A DNA stretch of 64,000 nt from NCBI GenBank assembly GCA_029721435.1, contig CM056573.1:96987947-97051946 (forward strand). Direction: 5' to 3'. A program made the position numbers and the translations under genes. A model generated the notes under the pieces. It had not been told where the DNA came from and did no database searches. It saw only the letters and a program-made list of their open reading frames with translations. How positions within the stretch are numbered: the first letter of the stretch is position 1; each line of letters starts with the position of its first letter. Shown one piece after another: positions 1 through 11,400 of this stretch. The stretch comes from Gymnothorax reevesii. Taxonomy: Eukaryota; Chordata; Actinopteri; Anguilliformes; Muraenidae.

Positions 1-334
1 TTCCTTCTAATGGTTATAAATAGGATCAAGGTTCCTGTAGATTACTGGCACACTATCTGTAATGTACAATATTAACTTGAAATCAAGGCAGAAGTAATTT
101 TATACAATCACTGACATTTTAGTTCAGATATGATCATATTTAAGGTACATAACAACTGCACATATATTATACTAGCATGCATTATATTTGCAATAGTTCT
201 TTGACTGCAACATGTTATTAAAATAAATACTTCTGCAAGTTTGATTTTCAAATCTTTTCATCCTTGGTGAAGATATAATTACAAATTAACATGAAATATA
301 TGCAATAGTTATGGTGTTAATACAGAGTTTTGGA

Positions 335-720
335 ACTAACAAACAAGGCCAAATATGATTTCCTGTATGTCTCTAATACAAACCTAGGCTCCATCTATGA
401 CCGGTTTGGTGATGCAAGTCATGATAATTTCACTTTGTCAAGTTTGACATTCGAAGGTCACCTAATGAAAGGTCATACATGACTTCCTGTATGTCACTTT
501 ATAAAAACCCAGGCTCGATCTGTGACCATTTTTGTAACAGAAGTCTCTGAATTTTCACTACGTCAAGTTTGGCCTTCGAAGGTCACCAAATTAAACTTCA
601 TATATGTATCCAACACAAATCTAAGATCCAGCTGTAATTAAACAGGTGAAAGAAGTCATTTAAATTTCACTTTGTTAAGTTTGACCTTTGGAGGTCACCA
701 AAACCTAAGTTCAAGGTCCC
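335..720. repeat. Tandem repeat, about 130-bp units, three copies
   Basis: Three diverged units share GACTTCCTGTATGTC-like, AGGCTCCATCTGTGACC-like and TTCGAAGGTCACC-like blocks in the same order, at about 350-460, 470-590 and 600-700. A GAAGGTCAC/TGACCTT word recurs. This looks like an old interspersed repeat with an internally tandem body. I cannot name the family. Confidence 0.6.
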
Positions 721-895
721 CAAATGAAAGGTCATATGACTGTTAGTGTTCAATACACATATATACTCAATCTTCAAAATTTTCAAACATAGAGGCCTTT
801 AAAATGTAACATTTTGCTTGACCTCGAGTTGGAAAGGTCATGTTTAACACAGCCAAAATATAGGTCATATATAACTCCCTATATGTCAAAAATAC

Positions 896-1052
896 AAATT
901 TAAGCTCCATCTGCAACCATATGGCCTCAATAGGCCATTGTGCAAATTCTAAGACCCAATGTAACACAACACTCCCACTAGACTCACTTCCAGTGATTCA
1001 ATCAAAATGGCACTCGCACTGTACATTGAGGGTACAAAGGTGAGTTAACTTC
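896..1052. repeat. Interspersed repeat block, direct copy at 2695-2855
   Basis: This block and 2695-2855 share GGCCTC-CAGGCCATT and CACTGTACATTGAGGGTAC in the same order and orientation, roughly 75% alike by eye. They are probably two copies of the same interspersed repeat, about 1.8 kb apart. Confidence 0.6.
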
Positions 1053-2429
1053 CTAAAGCCCAACATCCCCCTAGCAGTTAACGCCGGCATTACGGGATTT
1101 TCTAATGATGGGCAGTGAGCCTCTGACCCTTAAACACATAACTGCTTTTCAAGCAAGTTCCTGTTTAAGATCACTTGATTAATAAGTAAATAAATTGTGA
1201 TTATCAATCAAGTGATATATAATTTAATAAAATACAACCAATAAATAGGCTAAGCCTGTGATTATAAAAGTATTAAAAAATGAAAAATCACTGAAGGGCT
1301 ACGTTGATGAAGTACTTAATAGCGATATTGTATGGATGGAAAAAGAAACCAAAATAATAATAATTAAAAAAAATATAATTAACCCAGTGCGTTCCCTGAA
1401 TTCCGTCTCCTGATCTTTGATTTTTGATTTTTTTTTTCAGCAGTGCAACTTAATTTAAGATTGCACTTAATCATGATGTTTTCAGCTTACCAAAAAGTAG
1501 GCTGTATTTCCAGGGAAGCGCTGCACACTAGTTTCCGCATCAAGCAATAATATTTATTAAATTATCAAGGCTTCTCATGTTGAAGCACTGGTAAAAGAAT
1601 CATTTAATAAGCTGGTTATTAGTGCATTGAGAAAGTCGGATGCACAGCCTGCATTTAAATCCCATGAATCGAACTTTCAAGGTCGCGCAGTCATACATTA
1701 GGTTTTTTACAGTCCAGCAGCGGTAATGGCAATTATCTAATTAAACAAAATCTAAACGTCATCTAAATGCCACATTCAGCAGGATTTACTACATTACACT
1801 CTACTTCAAGATGGAATTTCAAGAAATTTCATTTAATTACCATCCATGATATCTCATATTGTAGCCTTCCTTGTTGATGCAAAGCTGTATGTCTTAACCG
1901 TTAATGGCAGCACAGCTTCTTGGAAGCCTATTTGCTCAGTAAATTAATTCAATCTATTACCTGATTCTTTCTCAGAAGTAGAATGAGTGTTAATCTGCAT
2001 TATGATAATGTCACTAGTTGTAAACAGTTTTATTTTTACATGAGCAGCCTTAACACGCAGACCTGAGTCCGCACAACTGCATTTTTAGAAACATTTCTGA
2101 GCCTATCAAGTCGATCGGACACAGGAAAAAAAAAAAAAAAAAAGACATTTTGTGAGCTGCAGAAATTTATAAGCTTCGTAAGACATTGTCATTTCATGTT
2201 AGGTCTATCAATAATGTGAATGGGAAAATGTCTGATAACGATTACAATGAACAATAATGCAAGCTAAGGGGAAAAGGATACGGATTAATCAATGTAACTG
2301 AACAAACTAACAGTTGGTAATTAGGAAGCCTACATGGGAACGTGTTTGGAGATGTAATGCACTTTAAGGCAAGGTGAGAGCAGTGCCATAATCCCTCCGA
2401 TGGAAACTTTGAAGTAGAAGAGGTTGGTT

Positions 2430-3390
2430 GCCAGATTTTTAAAAAAGTTAGACAGTTTTTGAGAAATAATTTTTGAAATTCCGAGTCATATGTTTTAATA
2501 TTTTCAAGGTCATCTCAGGTCAACTTTAACATGGTCATCTATGGTCAACTTCAACATGACTTTCAATGCATTGAAAATACAACCCTTTACCAGTCCGACG
2601 GCCCGCATCAGGGAAGTTCAAAACAAGAAAAGAGTTCATTTTACCTTAAGTACGTCCTTTATAAGCATTTTAAGAAAATGTTACCGGAGTGGTAAGGGGT
2701 TAAGCTCTATCTGAGACCACTTGGCCTCCACAGGCCATTTTGCGTATTTTTTAAAAGACCGAATGTTAGTGTAAGTGCAGCGCCCCAGCTAGACCCACTT
2801 CTGTCAATTCAAACTTGCACTGTACATTGAGGGTACCAAGGTGATTGACTTACTTTGAAAAAAATTAGACGGTTTTTTGAGAGATATTTATTTTGAGATT
2901 TTTATTTTTATGTCTTCTCTTTAACTTTGGGGCCAAAATTTTAAAGGTCCACAGAACGAACAAAAACAATTCAATCAAATATCAGAAAAAAAAGATAAAT
3001 AACTGAAGATCGTCTAGTGGCATGTTATGGTAAATTCACAGGAAAATTCATTGGCACCAACGAGATAAAAAATGTTCCGGAAGATGGACGACTGACAAAA
3101 AAACCATAACAATGGCTTATCCGCCCCTAAACCAGTAAGCTAAACATGACCCATGTATGAATGACAGCCATTTATTAATGAATTGCGCAAATGCTATCAA
3201 ACCTCAACATAAATTATTTCAATGTACAGCAAAGAGGAAATGCAAAAACAAACAAGTGTAGAAGTGAGCAGAGCTCACATACCCCCACTTTATGTTTGAA
3301 CGAATCCGGACGCACAGACACACGGACAGACGGACGGACGCGCAGAGCGCTATATACCGCCGACTACGTCGTAGCAGGGGTATAATTAGC
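2430..3390. repeat. Interspersed repeat ending in GACGGACGG tract and hairpin
   Basis: The AAAAAGTTAGACAGTTTTTG block at about 2438 recurs at about 2860, so the body has two units of about 420 bp. The repeat ends in CGGACAGACGGACGGACG (3324 onward) and a nested hairpin, TATACC 3353-3358 with GGTATA 3379-3384 enclosing CTACG 3364-3368 with CGTAG 3370-3374. The same style of ending occurs elsewhere in the window. Confidence 0.6.
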
Positions 3391-3853
3391 ACTATACTAC
3401 GCGCTATATTGGTCAGCAACCCTGTTCTTGAAGACTGACCGCCCAATAGGCTTTCAATCCAGCCCTAACAAAGCTTGCCTCATTCAACTGTCTGGGGTCG
3501 TGTAGAGCTACTCATCATGCAATCAGTGCTAGATTAGCATTCAAAAGAAAATGAAAACCTACAGGACGGTAGATCTCAAGAGACAAAGTTGGGGACCACT
3601 AGACGATATGGTCTTCCAGGAAGATAATGAAGTAAAATATTTTGCCAAATCAACTCTCTGTCAAGAACTGGACGAGCTGAAAGAATCTTCCTCCATCAAA
3701 CCTTCGGCCCCCAATTCCAAACCAGTTGGTGACAGTAATGAACCAAGTGGTCAGTCAAAACTTATACAGAATGAGTAATAGGAGAAGGGAAGTAGGTACA
3801 ACTGAAAGCCTGAGGAGAGACTTGGGAAAGAGGAGAGCCTGGGATCCGCCTAC

Positions 3854-4141
3854 CTTTTTGGGTCGAGGGGACGTCCATCGCTGGACACACTGCGGGGTAT
3901 GGCGGCAGCCCGCTCAGACTGCGAGGCCTTGCCGATGCTCCCTCCCAGACTGACGGCGCGGCTGGGCCCGCCCCCCTGGCCCTGGGGAGAGACAGAGAGG
4001 GATTGCTGGGGGCCGCCCGTGGCTCGGGGCCACTTGTTGTTGTTGTTGTTGCTGCGAAGGGGGTACTTGTAATCGAAGGGGATGCCATCCGTGGTGCTCT
4101 TATACTCCACCACCGGCAGGCGGAAAAGCTCAGAGCAGCCT
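3854..4141 (-). CDS. sipa1l1: sipa1l1 coding exon 9 (residues 1029-1124)
   Basis: 288 nt, phase 2 to 2, between TTTGCAG and GTAGGC. Encodes [18 protein letters not shown], a run of five Asn (SNNNNNKW) from a TTG/AAC repeat, a Gly/Pro/Ser-rich stretch, then [18 protein letters not shown]. The last motif matches the SIPA1L1 segment after the PDZ domain (a likely phosphoserine site). The region is predicted to be disordered. The next exon is outside the window. Confidence 0.95.
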
Positions 4142-7100
4142 CTGCAAAGCAGAGAGACATGCACATGTAAGGAGTTGCAAATGGATACGGACATACGGGG
4201 TGGAAATCTAGGAGCAAGTCATCACAGTTCACTCGCTTCCTTATATGGACATACTTGAGAGGAACCAACTTGAAACTTGGCCTTTAAGCAACAAAATTAT
4301 GAAATACCTTCATTCATTTGACTGTAAAGCAGTGATCAGCACTGCCGGTTTTAGCAATCTAAAAAGCCAGGCAATTGCTTACTTGCCTCCCTTAGATCAG
4401 TACTTGCTTCAGCCTCAAGAAACTAGAGGATGAAACTGAGCAACAGTGAGTTCCCTTAAATATTCTGACAGCAAAACAATTTAATAACTGCTAAGCAATT
4501 TACTCTATACATTTTAAATGCGCTCAAACTAAAACTTCTAATCCGTACTTAATTTTAAGTGCACCAGCATCCGTATCTAGTAAACCAAATAGGACCTCCC
4601 ACCCTTTAACATTACCCCACTGTCACTTACAAACTGCACCTGCAGCACTGGAATACCTGCGGGGAGTGGAGTCCTCATTCGGGGGGATGATCACCACCCT
4701 GACGGTGACGGACGTACGCAGGAGGTCGATCATCTGTTCGTGTGAGAGCGTCGCCACGGCGACTTTACAGATCTCCACAAGCCGGCTTCCTTGTCGTAGC
4801 CCTGCCTGCCAGGCATATCCATATGGCTCCACCTCAGCCACGATACCCTCGTAGTTGACGTGGAAGCCAAGCTGGCCCAGGCCGTTTCGCCGGAGCGTCA
4901 TCTCCACTGTCTCACAGCCCTTAGTCAGGAACTGGCAGCAAGGGACATAGATGGGAGTTAGCGCGACTCAATGTGAGTATGCGTAGGCGAGCGTGTGGGT
5001 ATCGGAGCAGGTGTTTGCACGAGTGTGAATTTTCAAGGCGTGTGTGCATGCATGCAAGCAAGTTTTCAAATGAAGTAAATACAGTACTATCCATTAGCAA
5101 ATAAAATGAAACTTCAGGCTATGATGTATAGACTGAATATTAATACAATAAACTGAGGAAATACTCAGTCAAAATCAGTTATTTCAAAGGAAAGCAGGCA
5201 CTTCCACCACATAAAAAGCCAATTTTCCAGTAATCAAAGTTTCACAGCTTTCAAAAAACAATGAAAAGCACTGTTTATGTTTAATGACCCATGAAGTGCC
5301 AAGTTACAAAAAATACATATAATTTATTGTCCCTCTTATTTCTTGTGCATCTGCAATAAATTCCTGAAATTATGAGCAAGAAAGGGTGTAAACAACACGC
5401 AGGAAAATGCATTTGAAGTCAAACCCAAATCTGCAGTTAACCCAAAAACACAAACATTTGTCATCATATAGTTCTGTTGCAGTCAGCAGAAACATTCTGA
5501 GGGTGGGGAAGTGAGGGGCGGACAAAGGGGAGAAGCAGGAAAGAGTGCACTTGATCCAAGAATCTCAAAGAGCCAGGCTTGAGAGCCACTCCAGGCGGAA
5601 AAAAAACCACGGGCTGACAGGAGGGGCGGAGGCACAGGAATGTCGGAGGAGCACTGCATCTATCTGGGGTTTCTTAAACCAAACTTGTATTGCAGGCTTT
5701 CAGACTGGCAAACCAATGAAGCATTGTGAATGCCAAACGGTAAAAGTATAAATCAAAGAGTTCCGCATGTTCCAAAATGCCAACGCTTTCAATCATCACT
5801 GGTCTTTTTACTCAGCGTCGGTATTCAGTTCAAAACACTAATCACATTCAAAAAACAATTCATCCCGTGACACCATAAAGGGTAAAATGAACTCCAGCTG
5901 CAAATTCTCTTGCACTACAGAGAATCAACAGAGACACAAGGGGGAAAAACAAGCTCAAGTTTTCTTTGTGGGGGGATTCCCCATCAACAGAATCCCATTC
6001 AGTCGAAGTCTGAAACAGGAAATGACCTGAAAAACAATCCACTCAAAGCAGAGGCTTGATAGAGGTGGGAGCGGTCAAAAGTAATGTACACCGGACGAAT
6101 CAGCCCCTGCTAAAAATTGTGCAAGCACTGAAAGTGTGAGAGGTAAAGTAATTACAAACCTGCTGGCTGAACTTTTCAGCCTATAGCAGGTCTCAGCGAG
6201 GTAATGGGAGCATGCATTGAACAGAGATCCCTGCTTTGAGGAACCACATCAATAAAAATACAGGAAAATGAAACTATAATGTTATTTAAAGACAGACATC
6301 TGAAGCCAGCATAGAAAGCAGGCAGGCAAAAAAGTATGCCTTCCATTAAAGGTGCACGATGCAAGTTTGTTTACTTTAACTTCCGTTGACATTCAAACTC
6401 AAACAAAACAGAGTTAGCCCGCCCCTCCCTCCCATAGTTCCCTCCTTCCCATGCTTCCGTAACTGTCAACTCTAGTCAGTGATAGGCCTGGGTGGTTTGC
6501 TATGTTATAGGGCACAGCCTGTGCCCCTTGTTTTTATTTGCAGTTTGTGACGCCTGCATGGTCTCCAGAGCCCGGGTTTTTTTTTTTTTTTTTTTTTTTA
6601 CAGTGAATTTGGGGGCAGACAGCTAGCGGATTGTGGAGAGATGTCGGCAAATTGAGACAAATATATAATCACACAGAAAGTAAACAAACTTGCATAGTGC
6701 ACCTTTAAGGGAAACAATGCTATGGTAACCAGTCTTCCTGCGTAATTTCATCATGGCTACAACAGCAGTGCACCATTTACAAGTACACGCATCTGTCGTT
6801 ATGGAAACTGAACATCTTATTATATTGTTAACTACTGCCCATTGACTAACTTGGTGTATGTGTTTCTCTCATTCAGCTAGTAGAGGCCACAAACCTTAAC
6901 AAAATGTTGCCATTGAACTGGCTGTTTAATTAAGTTGGGCCACATTTTGTTTTGAGTAAAGAAGGACAACACAATAAAATGAATGAAAAAATATAAAACA
7001 AAAATAAAATATAAAAACTCTTAACAACTGGACAGGAGGCAGTCATAGTGATATGACCAGAAGAACAATCACTCTAAACAAGATATTTGCTCTAATAGCC

Positions 7101-8389
7101 AAAGGCAACCACAAACATAACTGAAAAACCCGCGCTCACCTCTAGGCGTTTGACGATGTCCTGAAAGTCCTCAGTGTTGTTGTTGATGGAGCGCAGGGAG
7201 ACACACTCGCCACGCTCATAGAATACCTTCATGGATGCGGGACTTCCCAGGGTCCAGCCGATGACGTCGCGAACAGAGCAGTTGAAGACCACGGCCTTAG
7301 CCTCCTGGTCAAGCAGGATGAGTAGCTCATTGGAGATGGCCAGCAAGCCCTCCAGTTCCACTCCGGCGCTGTGGTCCTCTACGTGGACCTGCCACGTGAC
7401 TGCACCCAGGCTACGGAGCTCTGCCCCCAGGTAAGGTCGGGTTTTTTCCTTACGTTTATGTGCAAGTGAGATGAATGGGAACTTTCCCGAAGGCTCAATG
7501 GCGGTGCTAGTGACGTGTCGCTCCGCAAGATCCCGCAGGTACTCCTGGCGTGTGCGTGTGGCCATGGCGCGGAACTTCTCCGACTTGTGGGCGGCGTTTT
7601 CTGCGTTGATCACCTTAGCCAACAGGAAGTCCCGGAAGACAGTGGATTTGGGAAAGGTCACGCCCTTGGGAATTGGGGGCCCGAAAGATGGCACGTCCCG
7701 TGAGCGAGCGACAGCCACACTGGAGGACAGAGGACAAAGAATGAAAACATTATCAAGCTGCTACACTGGTCCAGGAAACACCCACCAATATCCAAAGTCC
7801 CTTATAAATGTGCCCCATCGTGAGACTGGTGAACAACAGAGTGGCATTCAAAAGTGGCATTTATTAACACATTGCTCACAAAATAACCCCAATCAAGAAT
7901 CAAATATCACCGCTAGGAGATGGTCTAAGAGTGTCATCACAGTCAACAGTTCCACAAAGGCCCTATTGCTAAACAAAAGGCAGTATACAGACTGTGGAGC
8001 CAAATCACTGATGCAGATCTGTTCACTTTAACTGCGAGAGAAGTACTGCTTTGGAATCTCATATCTACACCAGTCCACAACAGAATGACTTCAGGATAAA
8101 AGCTGACCAGCAGCTCTCATCAATGATCAGACAACACCATTCTCAAAATGATCAAGGCCGCCTATACTGTGCACTCGGCTGTCAAGCACCATAGAAGAAA
8201 TTCTGAAGGGCCTTTGGTGTTCTTCCCCATGCTTCTTCAAGACCGACATGTTATCAGTGCAAAAAACCTAATTGGCTGAGTACTGCAATGAACGAAAGCT
8301 TATGTTCCAGGAAACTTTTCTTCTTCTTAGTCAACATTCACATAATCTGTAAGCAGATAGTGCTATTGACTTGAGACGGTACGTACTCA

Positions 8390-8425
<36 letters not shown>

Positions 8426-11400
8426 TTCCAAGTTGCTGCTCAAATCCGCAGGGATTGTGATAACAGAGAGAGGAGTTGGACTAAGTTGCACTTTGTTTTG
8501 TTCCCTGACTATCAAGACGAGTGCAGCATCAGTTAATGCAAAGCCCTATAAACTGTTTGGTTCCTAACATTGTTGCTTATGCGGTATTGCTGCTTGCAGC
8601 TTCCGTGAGATCACTCGAGAACTGCTCAGCCCAACAACTTCACGCTCCACACTACACTTCCTAGGGTCGTAAATACACTCCCCAAGTGTGAAGCTGATTA
8701 GATGTACTGTTGTAAAGAAAAGGACTTGTCCAACACACAAACATACAAAGACCATATTGCCATGCCCTCCATTCCCCACCCCCTGGCCCCTTTCTTTCAT
8801 TCATTTCCCTCCCCAGCGATGGACAATCAAGCTTCCTGTACTGTCTGGTATGTGAAGAACTTGGGCGGCTAGCTGAAGCAAGGAGGAGAGAGCTCCGGGT
8901 TTATTTGGAAAGTAACACTGTTTCAGACCCCGGGAACCCACAAGGTGGATGCAGTAAAGAACAGTGAATTGTTGGAATGGGGCAGGGAGGGTCCCAAATG
9001 GCTTGAGGGGGTGGTTGTGAGGATTGGAGAGGGGGGAGGGGGGCGCTGCCTGTGGCTACAAAAACAACTCCGGTAGAACTCCAGCTTGGACAAGGCAGGC
9101 GGCCACACTCTTCCTTAGGGTGAGTACGAGTGAGTGACAAAGAGAGGGATGAAAGAGGACAAGGTCAGGGATATAAAAACAGAAGCTGTCTTCGAAATTG
9201 TCCACTCATCCACTCACTCCCTATTCCCTACATCGTGTATATGATATAGTGCACTACATAGGGAATGACCAAAGGAGATTTCGGATACTACACCGGAATT
9301 TTCTGAAATGATCGCGTCAGCAAATGCGCTGGATATTCCTGTGATGAAAGCGTGCCGAGCATCAAGTAAACAAACTGGACAATTTTTTTCCTTTCCGTTA
9401 ACGCGTCGATGTTCTGAAATTCTGGTCCCCCAAGAGACTTACGTCCCTTAATGCACGTCGTTTTGGGTCATGATTACGCCGGCGAAATAAGGCTACAGTT
9501 TGAGCCTTACTTGCTAGCGAGCTAGTTGACCAACTAGCTAGCAATAGTATAGCTAGCAAGCCAAAGTGATATCTAACTGTGTGTCATAATTAGCACGCCA
9601 ATGTATTTAGCTACATGGCCAACTGGCTAGGGAGCTAAAAAGGCTACAGTTTGCTCACAATGGAATACTCGAGAGCGAGCTATTTGGCTAGCTGGCTAGC
9701 AAGATAAAGAGACATCGATAACTATAATGTTTTAGCCAGCATGCCAATGTATTTCACATCCGAAAGTCGCTTTCACACCGGGCGCGAAAGAAATTTTTCA
9801 CACGACAGATTACATTCAAAGTCAATGCAAAAACGTGTGTATTTGCGTCTTTGCATTGACTTTGAATGTAATCTGTCGTGCAAAAAATTTGTTTCGCGTC
9901 TGGTGTGAAAGCATCTTTACGGAAACATTGGAGAATGTATTTCTGGAGGGCGGAGCCACCTTGCACTGCACAATCTTCTTCTGTTGAAAAACGCGACCGC
10001 AGCGCATTGTGGTATACGGCAGTACAATGTAGTGCACATCGCTTGCTCACTTGATTCCGCTGTGCATTATGGGTAGTTTACAGTCCACTATATAGTGGAT
10101 AAAAAGAATTCGAACAACACTACAAAATGGCGGACACACTATATAGTGCACTACATCCGTGATAAGGGGAGATTTCGAACGCAGCTAGAGACACTCGCCT
10201 AAAATAAAGTCTTCCTTTACAGAGAACAGAGTAAGTCACCAAACAGGCATTATGTAAATATTCTTCCTATTCCAGTCAGATTATTGTACTACAATAAACC
10301 CAAGAGTTGAATTACCATCAATTAGTCACGAGCTAGACACTGATCCACAAGTCTGCTTTCACACTATTTTTCAACATCACATTTCCCATAAACAGTCAGA
10401 TTGCTTGAATCAGGATTTTCTTGCAAGTGCAATCTTGTTCAAACAAAAGGCACAAAAGGGATATTGTTATTGCATAAGCTTACAATTCAGATATCAATCG
10501 CAGAGAATGAAGGCTCGGAATGCAAACCAAGACACATCTCCACAAGATTGAAAAAATAAACAACACGTATCCGGACAAAGTTAAATGAAATGACCAGTAT
10601 GGCAAATACAGTGGGCTCCACAGTTACTGGCAGCCCTGTCTGGCAATGCCCAAGCAAAAAATTATACACAATAAAAAAAAAACAAAAAAAAAACTAAGCA
10701 ATACCATTGTTCCAATGAGACCAACAAAATCAATTACTAATTGAACAAAAAAATCAATTTCCTACAAATTAAGGTTTCACAATTAATGGCACCCCGAGAG
10801 ACTATCGTAAATAATAACGACCAAAGTTAAACCAAGAATTCAATTCCACGTAAGGAGACTTATAGTTAAGCAAGCATTTTTCCAAGATATTCACTTTTTA
10901 AATGAAGAATTATTAGGAAAATATTTCTAATAGAAATTGCAACTTAAAACACTGAGTTTCTGTAGCATCCCATCAGTGGTTGCCATGGCAACGGCTTTTT
11001 TAATGAACATAAGGATACTTTGAGAAAGAGTTATTGAGATAACAAGTGCTGTCACAAAGGTGACATCATCCCCCGCCGCAAATGATCAATTCAAAATTAG
11101 TAGTATGAAGTGATGATGATAGGTTAAGATGAAGCTAAATGTCAACAGAAACATGATCCAGTCAACATCAGCTGATATTCTGCTCTGTGGTTGTTGAAAT
11201 GCAAAAAATATTTTCAAGACTTACTGTGACCTTCAAACGAATGTCAGTGTATGAATCGTAAAAATACTAATAAAGAAACTGCTTATCAATAAACATTCAA
11301 CAGAATTCAGATGAAGCTTGGTGTCAAATATGAAGAAAATCCAGTTAACCTTTCTTGAGATATCGTGCTGACACAAGGGTAAAATACCAAAAAAAAGTTA

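Larger units (their letters stand above)
1..3853. other. sipa1l1: Intron downstream of sipa1l1 exon 9 (incomplete)
   Basis: No coding exon matching the SIPA1L1 C-terminal region is visible on either strand. The stretch holds interspersed repeats (listed separately at 335-720, 896-1052 and 2430-3390), a poly-A run at 2126-2143, and otherwise AT-rich unique sequence. A 75-residue plus-strand open frame at 3551-3778 is unexplained. Confidence 0.8.

Noticed and set aside
3551..3778. 75-codon plus-strand frame with natural-looking composition
   Set aside because: No family recognised, lies in an intron on the opposite strand, and no continuation after the stop; kept out for lack of support.
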